DNA of 64,000 bases from Sphingopyxis macrogoltabida (GCA_003241685.1 QFPJ01000014.1:1-64000); one strand, 5' to 3'. Counted from the stretch's first letter, positions 1 to 8,737 are shown. A program made the numbers and translations. Notes: generated by a model not told the origin, from the letters alone.

Positions 1-937
1 GATGCCGCGCGCGATCGCGGGTGCCAAAAGGTCGGCCGCGGCCTGCGGTTCGCCCACCAGCGTTAATCGGTTCGCCAGCCCCGCGAGCAGGCCCGGATCG
101 TCAGGATGATCGACGAGCGCATCGCGATAGCTCTGCACATGGGCGTGCACCCGGCCGTGCTGCCACAGCATCCGGCTCAGCGAATCATGGATTTCGGCAT
201 CGGCCGGCGTCAACCGGATCGCCCGGCGATAGGCGTCCGTCGCTGCGTCGATCTGCCCCAGATCCTGTAGGCAGTGGCCGAGGTTATAGTGGATTTTCGC
301 CTCGTGGGGCGAGCGCGCGGCGCATTCGCGAAAGATCGGCAGGGCCTCGCGGGCGCGGCCGGTGAGGCGCAGCGCGACCGCCAGATTGTGAAGCCAGGGG
401 AGGTGGCCCGATCGCAGGCGCAGCGCGGTGCGCCAGGCATCGATGGCGCGCGCACCCTGTTTCATGTCGCCCAGCGCCCGCCCGAGGATCGCCCACGCCC
501 GGGCACGGTTGGGTCCGGCCCCAAGTGCCGGTTGCAGCGTATCGCAGGCCGACGCCGGCTGGCCGAGCGCCAGCCGGGCGAGCGCGAGGTTCATCCGGGC
601 TTCGGCATAACCGGGATTCAGCGCCAGCGCCCTTTCATAAGCTTGTGCCGCTTCGGTGTGTCGGCCGCTGTCGGTCAGGCTGTTGCCCAAATTGTTGAGG
701 ACGTGGGACTGATCCGGCCGGACAGCGAGCGAGCGGTCAAACAGGGCGATCGCGGCGTCATGGTCGCCGCGGCTGCGGGCGACCATTCCCAGCAACTGTA
801 GCGCATCAGGATGGTCGGGAGCGGCGATCAATATCTGATGCAGGCTGGTCTCTGCTGCATCGAGTTGTCCCGCGCGGGCGAGCGTCATCGCGTCGTCGAG
901 TTTCTGCCCGATCATTGCCTGCGATTCTGCCAGTTGC
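1..937 (-). CDS. TPR-repeat protein, C-terminus beyond window
   Basis: An open minus-strand frame runs from an ATG at 937 to the left edge with no stop (312 codons). It shows successive 34-residue TPR units, for example with LNNLGNSLTDSGRHTEAAQAYERALALNPGY split over two repeats and IHYNLGHCLQDLGQIDAA later. No signal peptide is visible; the start reads MQLAESQAMIGQK. TPR arrays are protein-interaction scaffolds, so the function must come from the missing C-terminus. In sphingomonads such N-terminal TPR blocks are sometimes joined to a 2OG-Fe(II) oxygenase or sulfotransferase domain, but nothing here shows which. It is divergent from the amidohydrolase at 1069, with 131 bp between them. Confidence 0.85.
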
Positions 938-1034
938 ATGTCGCCGTTCCTGCGGCTGCGACCGCCCGCCGATCGAGCCGCCAAGGAGAGGGAAGCAAAT
1001 CACCCTTGTTTCGTCAAGCAAATCGCGCTTTAAA

Positions 1035-1052
1035 TCATATGTAAATTCACAT
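1035..1052 (+). promoter_or_regulatory. Candidate MarR-type operator upstream of amidohydrolase
   Basis: The stretch TCATATGTAAATTCACAT contains a 14-bp near-palindrome at 1039-1052 (ATGT-N-AATT-N-ACAT, one mismatched pair) just ahead of the ribosome-binding site of the gene at 1069. Twelve of 15 bases starting at CATATGTA (1036-1050) recur at 3080-3094 in front of the neighbouring marR gene. The size and AT-rich palindromic form suit a MarR dimer. The assignment is inferred. Confidence 0.45.
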
Positions 1053-1068
1053 TTATAGGAGATCGCTC

Positions 1069-2472
1069 ATGTCCATTGCAGCCGTTCGCAGTCCGCTCCG
1101 CTTCCGCCGGAAACATGCGAATCTGGCGGCGGGGGCACTTGTAGCGCTCGCGATATTGCCCGTGCATCTCCATGCCGCACCGCGCCCGATTCCCGAAACG
1201 AGCGACGACGTGCGCCGCATACCCATCCCGCCGGTCGACCGCAGTGGGGAGCCGGTCGTGGTGATCACCGGCGGGACGCTGATCGACGGGCGGGGCAGGG
1301 CGCCGATTTCCGACGCGGTGGTGGTGATCCAGGGCGACCGGATCGTTTCGGCTGGGGCTGCGGGCGCGACTCCGGTGCCGGCGGGGGCCACGCGAACCAT
1401 CGACGCAACCGGCCTCTATGTCATGCCCGGCCTGATCGACCTCCATATTCATTTCACCCAGCAGCGCTGCCATGATTTCGGCAAATATTCGGATAGCCCG
1501 GCAGGTGCCGCAATCCGGGGCGTTGCACTGGCCGAACAGTTGATTGGCGCCGGCATCACCGCAGCGCGCGACGTCGGTACGATCGACGATGTCGCGCTGC
1601 GTATCAAGGAAGCGGTCGATCGCGGGATCATCCGCGGGCCGCGCGTGCTGTGGAGTGGACGCATCATCGCGACGACCGGAGGTCATGGCGACGAAGTGAC
1701 ATCGACCGCGACGGGCCGGCAGAAGCCCGCTCTGGGCGGGCCCAGCAAGGGTTTCAACGGCCCGTGGGAATGGCGCACGGCGGTGCGGCAGCAGGTCCGC
1801 GGCCTCGCCGACTGGATCAAGCTCGGTGCGCCGGCCGACAAAGAGGAACTGGCTGCCGCGATCGATGAAGCGCATTCGCTGGGGGTGCCCGTCGCGATCG
1901 ACAGCTATGGCAAATATACTGACTGGGCGATCGAGGCGGGGGTCGACACGCTTGAGCATCCGTTGCTGATGAGCGATCAGGCGGTGCCGCTGATGAAGAA
2001 GCATGGCACGGCATTCGTGCCCACGATCGGGGCCTTCGACAATCTGCTGACCGGCGGATATCCGACCGCGGGAATCCCCACCGGCGGCTTCTATCATACC
2101 CATTCGCGCCGTTTCGTGATCGATCAGCAGGACCATCTGAAGCGCGTCGCCGAAGCCTATCGCGCCGGGGTGCCGATTGGGGTCGGCACGGATATCCCGT
2201 TCGAAAACGACGTGCGCTATCCCGATGCCTATTTCCGCGAACTCGACTATTTGAGCGAGGCGGGGATGAGCAACGCGGATGTTCTCGCATCGGCCACGCG
2301 CGTCGGGGCGGAGATCATGCATATGGGCGACAAGCTCGGCACGGTCGAGAAGGGAAAGATCGCCGATCTATTGATCGTCGGCGCCAATCCTCTTGATTCG
2401 TTAAAGAATCTTCGTGACGTCCGCTATGTCGTCGCCGACGGCAAGGTCGTCGTCGATGGTCCGGCGCGCTGA
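1069..2472 (+). CDS. Exported amidohydrolase (imidazolonepropionase/prolidase-like)
   Basis: This 467-residue protein has an N-terminal signal-like segment (basic start, hydrophobic stretch ending HAAPRP near residue 39), then a metal-dependent amidohydrolase barrel. The metal motif HIH is at residues 126-128 (GLIDLHIHF), a carboxylatable lysine is at 251 (WIKLGA), a histidine sits in TLEHP, and GTD gives the late aspartate. Relatives cleave the last peptide bond of Xaa-Pro or Xaa-Arg dipeptides. Oddly, the beta-strand 5 histidine found in the two paralogues at 24946 and 26281 is Asp278 here. Start ATG 1069 has TAGGAGA about 8 bp upstream. It converges with the marR gene at 2483, whose likely operator motif is also ahead of this gene. 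Confidence 0.88.
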   Translation: MSIAAVRSPLRFRRKHANLAAGALVALAILPVHLHAAPRPIPETSDDVRRIPIPPVDRSGEPVVVITGGTLIDGRGRAPISDAVVVIQGDRIVSAGAAGATPVPAGATRTIDATGLYVMPGLIDLHIHFTQQRCHDFGKYSDSPAGAAIRGVALAEQLIGAGITAARDVGTIDDVALRIKEAVDRGIIRGPRVLWSGRIIATTGGHGDEVTSTATGRQKPALGGPSKGFNGPWEWRTAVRQQVRGLADWIKLGAPADKEELAAAIDEAHSLGVPVAIDSYGKYTDWAIEAGVDTLEHPLLMSDQAVPLMKKHGTAFVPTIGAFDNLLTGGYPTAGIPTGGFYHTHSRRFVIDQQDHLKRVAEAYRAGVPIGVGTDIPFENDVRYPDAYFRELDYLSEAGMSNADVLASATRVGAEIMHMGDKLGTVEKGKIADLLIVGANPLDSLKNLRDVRYVVADGKVVVDGPAR

Positions 2473-2482
2473 GCCGCCGACG

Positions 2483-3004
2483 CTATTCGATCGGAAGCTT
2501 GCCGAGGTTGGCGCTGATCTTTTGAAGCGTGCGCAGCAGATGGGCGATGTCGCGATTGCTGACGCCGTCCATCGCGCGCGTGAACTGGCGTCCCACGATC
2601 GGGGTCAGCTTGCGCAGCGTTTGCTGGCCGGCGGCGGTCAGCGTAACTTCGGTGATCCGGTTGTCTTCCGGATTGGGTTCGGTCGAGACAAGGCCCTGTT
2701 CGATCATGCGGTCGATGATCCGGCTGATCGTCGACCGCTTGGTCAGTGCGGCTTCGGCGATCGCGCCGATGCTCGCGGGCTGATATTCGCGCAGCACCGT
2801 CATGACACGATAGATAGGTTTGGACACGCCGTGCTTGTGCAGCACCTTGTCCATATCCTCGTGATATTTGAAATCGGCATGCGCCATCAGATAGAATGGC
2901 GAGTTTTCCAGGCGGAAAGTCGGACTGCTCGGGTCATAGTCGCCACGGTTTTCCATTTTTTCCTCTGCCCTGCTCGCCGATTTCCCCGTCGACCTTATGT
3001 TCAT
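2483..3004 (-). CDS. MarR family transcriptional regulator
   Basis: The 173-residue product has the winged helix-turn-helix of MarR proteins: a recognition region around AEAALTKRSTISRIIDRMIEQGL and a wing ending NRITEVTLTAAGQ. MarR dimers usually repress adjacent catabolic or efflux genes until a small, often aromatic, ligand binds. The start at 3004 has GAGGA five bases upstream; a second in-frame ATG lies 16 codons inside. It is convergent with the amidohydrolase at 1069. A 15-bp motif is shared between its own upstream region (3080-3094) and that of the amidohydrolase, which suggests autoregulation plus control of that gene. Confidence 0.9.
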   Translation of the reverse strand: MNIRSTGKSASRAEEKMENRGDYDPSSPTFRLENSPFYLMAHADFKYHEDMDKVLHKHGVSKPIYRVMTVLREYQPASIGAIAEAALTKRSTISRIIDRMIEQGLVSTEPNPEDNRITEVTLTAAGQQTLRKLTPIVGRQFTRAMDGVSNRDIAHLLRTLQKISANLGKLPIE

Positions 3005-3078
3005 GTGTTCCTCAAATGTCTTGTTCGATCAAGCCGTTCCGTCATGGCGGGCCGGCACTGACGGCAAATTAGCCGAAA

Positions 3079-3096
3079 ACATATGTATTTGCACTT
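3079..3096. promoter_or_regulatory. Candidate MarR operator upstream of marR; rest of 3005-3395 intergenic
   Basis: ACATATGTATTTGCACTT at 3079-3096 matches the motif at 1036-1050 in 12 of 15 positions (CATATGTA, then T, then CAC conserved). It lies 75 bp upstream of the marR start at 3004. The remaining 391-bp intergenic region to 3395 holds no supportable gene. It is AT-richer than its surroundings near 3300-3345, where TGTGA and TCACA are separated by 14 bases, and presumably carries the promoter of the M24 peptidase. Confidence 0.4.
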
Positions 3097-3395
3097 AGTT
3101 ATGGCGATGTTTTGGCGATCGGGCGTGCGAAAGCGCCGCCCAGGCGATAAAGCCGTATCGATGACGTTCGTGTGACGGTCCGGATCTCCGCGCCCGGTGT
3201 CACGGCATTGACGCTCCTGAACCGAGCTTCACCGCAAAAGGCGGAGGGCGCGTCCGTGTGCAGAAGCCTTGCGGATCACGCCTTCCCTGCTAACGTTCAA
3301 ATCAAACGATATTCGTGTGAATATGGATATAGAATCACATTCTGGCGGATGCCGGGGTCTCTGTGACGGCTCGCGCTGGTAGAGGAGGGATGAAC

Positions 3396-4721
3396 ATGCG
3401 GGCGAAACGACTCGATCGGCTGTTTGCTGGCCTGGCGGTGCTGTCGTCGTTCGCCGCGACCCCGGCACCGGCACAGGAAGCAAAACGACGCTGGGATGAG
3501 CTGTGCCAGATACGGACGGAAAAACTCGATCAGATTCTTCCGCACGCGATGCGCGAAAATGACATCGATATGTGGATCGTCGCGTCGCGCGAGGGGCATG
3601 ACGATCCCAACGCCGCGATGCTGGGGGGCGGTTATGTGGGCGATGTCGGCTATTATGTCTTCACCGATCGCGGCGGCGACCGGATCGAGCGCATAGCGAT
3701 GGGAATCGGCGGCGCGGCCTTTGATCAATGCCCGCTATATGACATCAAGGCTTCGCCGGCAGAACTGCGGCGCCTTGTTGCGGAACGGGCGCCGAAACGC
3801 ATCGGCATCAACGTCGCGACCAAGATCGGCACGGCAGACGGCCTCAGCCACAGCCTGCACGAGAAATTGCGCGAGACGCTGGGCCCCGAACTCGCGTCCC
3901 GGCTGGTGTCGGCGGAAAAGCTGGTGTCCGATTTCCGGTCGCGGCACTCTGCCGCCGGCATCGCCGCCTTTGCCCGCGCGGGTGATTATTCCCGGACGAT
4001 CGCCGAGCGTGCGCTGTCGAACGAGGTGATCAGGCCGGGCCAGACGACCACCGGCGAGGTTGCCTGGTGGATGATGGAAGAATTGCACAGGGAGGGGCTG
4101 GGAAGCAGCTTCGGTATCCCGAGCATCTATGTGCTCGGTCCCGGCGAACGTGGTCCGACCTCGGGCAACCATGTCATCCAACCGGGCGACCTGATCACGA
4201 TGGACTGGGGCGTGAACTACCTCCTGTCCTATACCGACATGAAGCGCATGGCCTATGTGCTGAAGCCGGGCGAAACCGCGCCGCCGCCGGGGGTGCAGCG
4301 CGCCTTCGACAAGGCGGCCGAGATCCGGGGAATGATTCTCGACGTGGTGCGTCCCGGCGTCACCGCGGGCGATGCGCTGGCGGCGGTGAACCGCCGCGTA
4401 GCGGAAACCCCGGGCCTTGGGCTTGGCCGCTATGATGATCCGAGCGCCGATCTCACGGTGTCGGATGTCGTTATCGGCAGCCATTCGGTGGGCGACTGGG
4501 GGCACGGGTCAGGGCCGTCGATGGCCGATTTCAACCCGCTGCGCATGACCTATACGCTTCGCCCCGGCAATTTCCTGTCGATCGAGCTGTTTCTTTATAC
4601 GCCCGTTCCCGAATGGGGCGGGCGCAAGATCAAAATCCCGCTCGAGGACAATGGCATCGTCACGGAGCGCGGTTTCGAGTGGATCGCTCCCCCCGCGAGC
4701 GGGATTTTGCTGGTGAAATAG
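3396..4721 (+). CDS. Exported M24 family metallopeptidase (Xaa-Pro aminopeptidase-like)
   Basis: The 441-residue protein starts with a clean signal peptide (MRAKRLDRLFAGLAVLSSF, cleavage after PAPAQ). The C-terminal half is a pita-bread peptidase: the metal ligands appear as the Asp in TMDWGVNY, the Asp in YTDMKRM, the His in GHGSGP, the Glu in SIELFLY and the Glu in LEDNGIVT. M24 enzymes remove N-terminal residues ahead of proline or split Xaa-Pro dipeptides, with two metal ions. ATG 3396 is chosen because GAGGAGG ends 7 bp upstream; the ATG at 3390 and GTG at 3363 have poor spacing. With the amidohydrolase next door it suggests extracytoplasmic processing of proline-containing peptides. Confidence 0.88.
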   Translation: MRAKRLDRLFAGLAVLSSFAATPAPAQEAKRRWDELCQIRTEKLDQILPHAMRENDIDMWIVASREGHDDPNAAMLGGGYVGDVGYYVFTDRGGDRIERIAMGIGGAAFDQCPLYDIKASPAELRRLVAERAPKRIGINVATKIGTADGLSHSLHEKLRETLGPELASRLVSAEKLVSDFRSRHSAAGIAAFARAGDYSRTIAERALSNEVIRPGQTTTGEVAWWMMEELHREGLGSSFGIPSIYVLGPGERGPTSGNHVIQPGDLITMDWGVNYLLSYTDMKRMAYVLKPGETAPPPGVQRAFDKAAEIRGMILDVVRPGVTAGDALAAVNRRVAETPGLGLGRYDDPSADLTVSDVVIGSHSVGDWGHGSGPSMADFNPLRMTYTLRPGNFLSIELFLYTPVPEWGGRKIKIPLEDNGIVTERGFEWIAPPASGILLVK

Positions 4722-4757
4722 CGCGGGCGCCGCGCCGGAGGAGGGCAGCGCCCGCGC
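4721..4757. terminator. GC-rich hairpin between convergent genes
   Basis: GCGCGGGCGC at 4721-4730 is the exact inverted complement of GCGCCCGCGC at 4748-4757, with a 17-base loop. It fills the gap between the convergent M24 peptidase and the gcdH-like gene. No T-run follows on either strand, so it may be a Rho-assisted or bidirectional terminator rather than a classical intrinsic one. Confidence 0.45.
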
Positions 4758-4763
4758 GCGCCA

Positions 4764-5939
4764 TCAAAAGGCCGCTATGCCGGTTATGGCGCGGCCGAGG
4801 ATCAGCGCATGCACATCGTGCGTGCCTTCGTAGGTGTTGACGGTTTCGAGGTTCATCATGTGGCGGATGACCTGATATTCGCCGCTGATCCCGTTGCCGC
4901 CGTGCATGTCGCGCGCCATGCGGGCGATGTCGAGCGCCTTGCCGACATTGTTGCGCTTGACGATGGAGATCATTTCGGGCGCGAAACGGCCTTTGTCGAT
5001 CAGTCGCCCGACCCGCAGGCTGGCCTGCAGTCCGAGCGCGATGTCGGTTTCCATATCGGCGAGCTTTTTCTGAAACAGCTGCGTCGCGGCGAGCGGGCGG
5101 CCGAACTGGTGGCGGTCAAGCCCATATTGGCGCGCAGCGTGGAAGCAATATTCGGCGGCGCCCAGCGCGCCCCAACTGATCCCGTAGCGTGCGCGATTGA
5201 GGCACGAGAAGGGACCCTTCAGCCCCTCGACGTCGGGGAGCAACGCGTCTTCGGAAACCTCGACATCGTCCATCACCACCATGCCGGTGATCGAGGCGCG
5301 GAGGCTGAGCTTGCCCTCGATCTTGGGCGCCGACAGTCCCTGCATCCCTTTTTCGAGCAGGAAGCCGCGGATCGCGCCGCCGTGCGCATCCGACTTGGCC
5401 CAGACGACGAAAACATCGGCAATCGGCGCGTTCGAAATCCAGGTCTTGGTGCCCGACAGACGATAGCCGCCGCCGGTCTTGACCGCGCGGGTCCGCATCC
5501 CGCCCGGGTCGCTGCCGGCATCGGGTTCGGTTAGCCCGAAACAGCCGATCCACGCGCCGCTCGCCAGCTTGGGCAGGTAGCGCCGCTTCTGCTCCTCGGA
5601 ACCGAAGGCGTGGATCGGATACATGACGAGGCTGGACTGCACGCTCATCATCGAGCGATAACCCGAATCGACACGCTCGACTTCGCGCGCGACGAGGCCA
5701 TAGGCGACATAGGAGGCGCCGACCCCGCCATAGGTTTCGGGGATCGTCGGGCCGAGCAGTCCGAGTTCGCCCATTTCGCGAAAGATTTCGGGATCGGTGC
5801 GCTCGGTCGCGAACGCCTCAATCGCGCGCGGCGCCAGCCGGTCCTGCGCATAGGCGCGCGCGCTGTCGCGGATCATCCGCTCGTCATCCTCCAACTGATC
5901 GTCGAGGAAGAAGGGGTCGGCCCAGTCGAATTTATGCAT
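4764..5939 (-). CDS. gcdH: Glutaryl-CoA dehydrogenase-type acyl-CoA dehydrogenase
   Basis: The 391-residue flavoprotein carries acyl-CoA dehydrogenase signatures GCFGLTEPDAGSDPGG and ends NTYEGTHDVHALILGRAITG, with the catalytic glutamate in TYEGT as in glutaryl-CoA dehydrogenases. These oxidise and decarboxylate glutaryl-CoA to crotonyl-CoA, passing electrons to ETF. ATG 5939 is preferred because AAGGA lies 7 bp upstream; a TTG six codons earlier overlaps the stop of the RidA gene. As the last gene of the ACMR operon it fits a route in which an alicyclic CoA thioester is beta-oxidised to a C5 dicarboxylyl-CoA. That pathway placement is inferred; a different dicarboxylyl-CoA could be the substrate. 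Confidence 0.88.
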   Translation of the reverse strand: MHKFDWADPFFLDDQLEDDERMIRDSARAYAQDRLAPRAIEAFATERTDPEIFREMGELGLLGPTIPETYGGVGASYVAYGLVAREVERVDSGYRSMMSVQSSLVMYPIHAFGSEEQKRRYLPKLASGAWIGCFGLTEPDAGSDPGGMRTRAVKTGGGYRLSGTKTWISNAPIADVFVVWAKSDAHGGAIRGFLLEKGMQGLSAPKIEGKLSLRASITGMVVMDDVEVSEDALLPDVEGLKGPFSCLNRARYGISWGALGAAEYCFHAARQYGLDRHQFGRPLAATQLFQKKLADMETDIALGLQASLRVGRLIDKGRFAPEMISIVKRNNVGKALDIARMARDMHGGNGISGEYQVIRHMMNLETVNTYEGTHDVHALILGRAITGIAAF

Positions 5940-5953
5940 GTCTCGATCCTTGC

Positions 5954-6361
5954 TCAACCGGCTTCGGGGACGACCGCGATCGTCTCGATCTCGATCTTGG
6001 CTTCGGCCTCGACCAGCGCAATCACTTCGACCACCGCCATCGCAGGGAAATTCTTGCCGATCAGGTCGCGATAGGCTTCGCCGATCGCGGGCAGGTTGGT
6101 GAGATATTCGTCGCGGCTCGTCACATACCAGGTCATGCGCACGATATGCTCGGGCCCCGCGCCGCCTTCGGCGAGGATCGCGAGCGTGTTCACGAGTATT
6201 TGGCGGAACTGGCCGGCGAGATCGGGGGCGACGAAGCGTTCCTGTGCATCCCAGCCGACGACCCCGGCGGTGAAGACCATGCGGCCGGTCGCCGCGACGC
6301 CATTGGCATAGCCGCGCGGTCGCTGCCAGCCGGGCGGAAGAAGGCTTTGGTGAGCAGTCAT
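5954..6361 (-). CDS. RidA (YjgF/UK114) family protein
   Basis: The 135-residue product has the Rid fold ending (KIEIETIAVV) and the trimer-forming core. Archetypal RidA deaminates reactive enamines/imines with an arginine in a PARS motif; here the equivalent stretch reads FPAMAVVEV, so that arginine is missing and the activity may differ. A YjgF-type 'translation inhibitor' gene is also part of the Azoarcus 2-aminobenzoyl-CoA clusters, where an imine intermediate is plausible. It overlaps the upstream thioesterase by 4 bp and precedes gcdH by 14 bp. Confidence 0.88.
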   Translation of the reverse strand: MTAHQSLLPPGWQRPRGYANGVAATGRMVFTAGVVGWDAQERFVAPDLAGQFRQILVNTLAILAEGGAGPEHIVRMTWYVTSRDEYLTNLPAIGEAYRDLIGKNFPAMAVVEVIALVEAEAKIEIETIAVVPEAG

Positions 6362-6762
6362 GACAGTTCCTTGTTCAGTCGTTCGAGGATTTCGGGGGGC
6401 CAGGGCCGCGACCTTCCCTTGGCCAGATCGGTAAACACCTGCGTGTAGCGCACCGCGAAGCGGCGCTGGCCGGCGCAGGCGATGTCGACCGCGAGATCGA
6501 CCGAACTGCGGCCTGCTCGCGTCACGGAAACGGTGAAGTCGAGCATGTCGCCCAGTCGGCTCGGCGCCGCGAATTCGGCGTGCAGGCTGACCGTTGGCAG
6601 GCCGAGCCCGCGTTCAAGGTGCATCTCGCGCCGGTCGATGCCCAGCACCGCCGCAGTCCAGTCCTCGATCGCCGCGTCGCACAGCTCGAAATAGCGCGGG
6701 TAATAGCCGATACCCGCGGGGTCGCAGTGCGCGAAGCGCAGCGGCAGGCTGGTCCTGAACAT
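6358..6762 (-). CDS. Acyl-CoA thioesterase, 4-hydroxybenzoyl-CoA thioesterase family
   Basis: The 134-residue hotdog-fold protein has the family motif HCDPAGIGYYPRYFELCD near the N-terminus, in which the aspartate is the catalytic residue of 4HBT-type enzymes. It hydrolyses an acyl- or aroyl-CoA thioester. In an operon of CoA-thioester catabolism it probably frees CoA from dead-end intermediates. It overlaps the RidA gene by 4 bp and abuts the acyl-CoA dehydrogenase, its stop sharing the last base of that frame, so all three are likely translationally coupled. Confidence 0.85.
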   Translation of the reverse strand: MFRTSLPLRFAHCDPAGIGYYPRYFELCDAAIEDWTAAVLGIDRREMHLERGLGLPTVSLHAEFAAPSRLGDMLDFTVSVTRAGRSSVDLAVDIACAGQRRFAVRYTQVFTDLAKGRSRPWPPEILERLNKELS

Positions 6763-7928
6763 CAGGATGCGCTCTGGGCAAGGTGCTGCCGGGCGATGAC
6801 GACTTTCTGCACTTCCGACGCGCCCTCGTAGATGCGTAGCGCGCGCACTTCGCGATACAGCGCCTCGACGGGCGTTCCGACGGTGACGCCGAGCCCGCCG
6901 AACATCTGTACCGCCTTGTCGATCACCGCCTGCGCGCTGTCGGTCGCGTGGAGTTTTGCCAGCGCGGCTTCGCGCGTGTTGCGTTCGCCGCGCACATCGC
7001 GGAGCCAGCCGGCGCGGTAGATGAGCAGCGCCGAGGTGTCGACGTCGAGTATCATTTCGGCGAGCTTCGACTGGGTGATCGCATTGTCGGCGAGCGTTCC
7101 CGGACCGAGCTTGCGCCCGCGCGCCCGCGCGGTCGCCTCGTCGAGCGCGCGGCGCGCGAAACCGAGCGCGGCGGCGCCGACAGTGGTGCGGAAGATGTCG
7201 AGCGTCGCCATCGCCTGGGCAAAGCCGCGCCCCGACTCGCCGAGCAGCGCGGTGCCGTCGAGCGCCATGTCGGTGAAAGTCAACGTCGCGAGCGGGTGCG
7301 GAGCGATCACCGCGATGCGGTCGGTCACGTCCAGCCCCGGCGTATCCGCATCGACGATGAAGGCGGACACGCCCTTCGCGCCCGGCGCCTCGCCGGTGCG
7401 AGCGAAGAGGACATAATAGTCGGCGATACCGCCGTTCGAGATATAGGTTTTTGCGCCGTTGACGACATAGCCGTCGGCGGTGCGTGCCGCCGTCGTTTCC
7501 ATCGACGCGACATCGGATCCCGACGCGGGCTCGGTGAGTGCGAACGCCGCAATCTTCCGCCCGGTCGCGACATCCGGCAGATAATCCCGTTTTTGCGCCT
7601 CGGTGCCGAAAAGGCTGATCGTGCCCGATCCCAGCCCCTGCATCGCGAAAGCGAAATCGGCGAGCCCCGAATGGCGCGCGAGCGTTTCGCGGATCAGCGC
7701 GAGCGAACGGATGTCGAGGCTGTCATGGACCCCGCCATAAGCCGCGGGGACGCAATAGCGCAGCCAACCGGCGTCGCCGAGCGCGCGGACGAGCGCGCGG
7801 CACGCGCCGTCGATATCGTCCGGATGGTGGTCGGTCAGATGCGCCGCGCACCAGGCGTCGAGATCCTGCGCCAGCGCGCGGTGGCCATCGTCGAGAAACG
7901 GCCAGTCGAGGAAGCTACGATCGGCCAT
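6762..7928 (-). CDS. Acyl-CoA dehydrogenase
   Basis: The 388-residue protein has the FAD/substrate motifs AFALTEPASGSDVAS and, near the C-terminus, IYEGASEVQKVVIARQ, where the glutamate is the expected catalytic base. It differs from the gcdH-type enzyme of the same operon in its ending, so it is a short- or branched-chain or alicyclic acyl-CoA dehydrogenase. It would form an alpha,beta-double bond in a ring or open-chain CoA ester ahead of the hydratase encoded next to it. The start at 7928 shares one base with the stop of the upstream enoyl-CoA hydratase gene. Confidence 0.87.
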   Translation of the reverse strand: MADRSFLDWPFLDDGHRALAQDLDAWCAAHLTDHHPDDIDGACRALVRALGDAGWLRYCVPAAYGGVHDSLDIRSLALIRETLARHSGLADFAFAMQGLGSGTISLFGTEAQKRDYLPDVATGRKIAAFALTEPASGSDVASMETTAARTADGYVVNGAKTYISNGGIADYYVLFARTGEAPGAKGVSAFIVDADTPGLDVTDRIAVIAPHPLATLTFTDMALDGTALLGESGRGFAQAMATLDIFRTTVGAAALGFARRALDEATARARGRKLGPGTLADNAITQSKLAEMILDVDTSALLIYRAGWLRDVRGERNTREAALAKLHATDSAQAVIDKAVQMFGGLGVTVGTPVEALYREVRALRIYEGASEVQKVVIARQHLAQSAS

Positions 7929-8737
7929 CAGTCGCCCGCGAACTCGGGAGTGCGTTTGTCCGCAAACGCTTCGAAAGCGCGGCGGAAATCATTGGTCGCC
8001 ATGCATATCGCCTGCGCCTGCGCTTCCATCTCGATCGCGGTTTCGACCGAGACCGCCCATTCGATGCCGAGTTGCGTCTTGGTGATGCCGTGCGCGAAAG
8101 TCGGCCCCGCTGCGAGCGCGCGCGCGAGCGCGGTCGCTTCGTCGAGCAGCGCGTCGGGGTCGACCAGCCGGTTGTGGAAACCCCACCGCTCGCCCTCTTC
8201 GGCGCCGAGCATCCGTCCGGTGTAAAGCAGGTCCGACGCGCGTCCCTGACCAATGATGCGCGGCAGGATGGCACACGCGCCCATGTCGCAGCCGGCTAGG
8301 CCGACGCGCGTGAACAGAAAAGCGGTCTTGGCGCGTGGCGTCGCAAGACGCATGTCCGACGCCATCGCCATGATCGCGCCGGCGCCGACGCAGATACCGT
8401 CGATCGCTGCAATGATCGGTTGCGGACACGCACGCATTGCCTTGACGAGATCGCCTGTCATGCGCGTGAAATCGAGCAGTTCGGGCATCGCCATTTTGGT
8501 AAGCGGCCCGATGATCTCGTGCACGTCGCCGCCTGACGAAAAATTGCCGCCGGCGCCCGTCACGACGATGGCCTTCACGGCCGGCGCATAGACAAGTGCG
8601 CGAAAGGTGTCGCGCAGCTCTGCATAGCTTTCGAAGGTAAGGGGATTCTTGCGGTCGGGGCGGTTGAGCGTAACCGTGGCGACGCCTCCGTCGAAATGCC
8701 ACCCGAAATGTTCGGGCGAAAAGCTTTCCGGATTCAT
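7928..8737 (-). CDS. Enoyl-CoA hydratase/isomerase family protein
   Basis: The 269-residue crotonase-fold protein shows the oxyanion-hole motif NFSSGGDVHEI and a second glycine-rich segment at CVGAGAIMAMASDMRLA. In the usual position of the first catalytic glutamate the sequence reads AGCDMGACAILPRIIG, so the exact reaction (hydration, isomerisation or C-C bond hydrolysis) cannot be read off. ATG 8737 follows GGAAAGGA by 6 bp. It overlaps the marR gene upstream by 4 bp. It is the hydratase step of the beta-oxidation-like module in this operon. Confidence 0.87.
   Translation of the reverse strand: MNPESFSPEHFGWHFDGGVATVTLNRPDRKNPLTFESYAELRDTFRALVYAPAVKAIVVTGAGGNFSSGGDVHEIIGPLTKMAMPELLDFTRMTGDLVKAMRACPQPIIAAIDGICVGAGAIMAMASDMRLATPRAKTAFLFTRVGLAGCDMGACAILPRIIGQGRASDLLYTGRMLGAEEGERWGFHNRLVDPDALLDEATALARALAAGPTFAHGITKTQLGIEWAVSVETAIEMEAQAQAICMATNDFRRAFEAFADKRTPEFAGD

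Noticed and set aside
3316..3339. TGTGA and TCACA pair upstream of the M24 gene, resembling a CRP site
   Set aside because: The spacer is 14 bases instead of 6, so it is not a standard CRP/FNR-type site.
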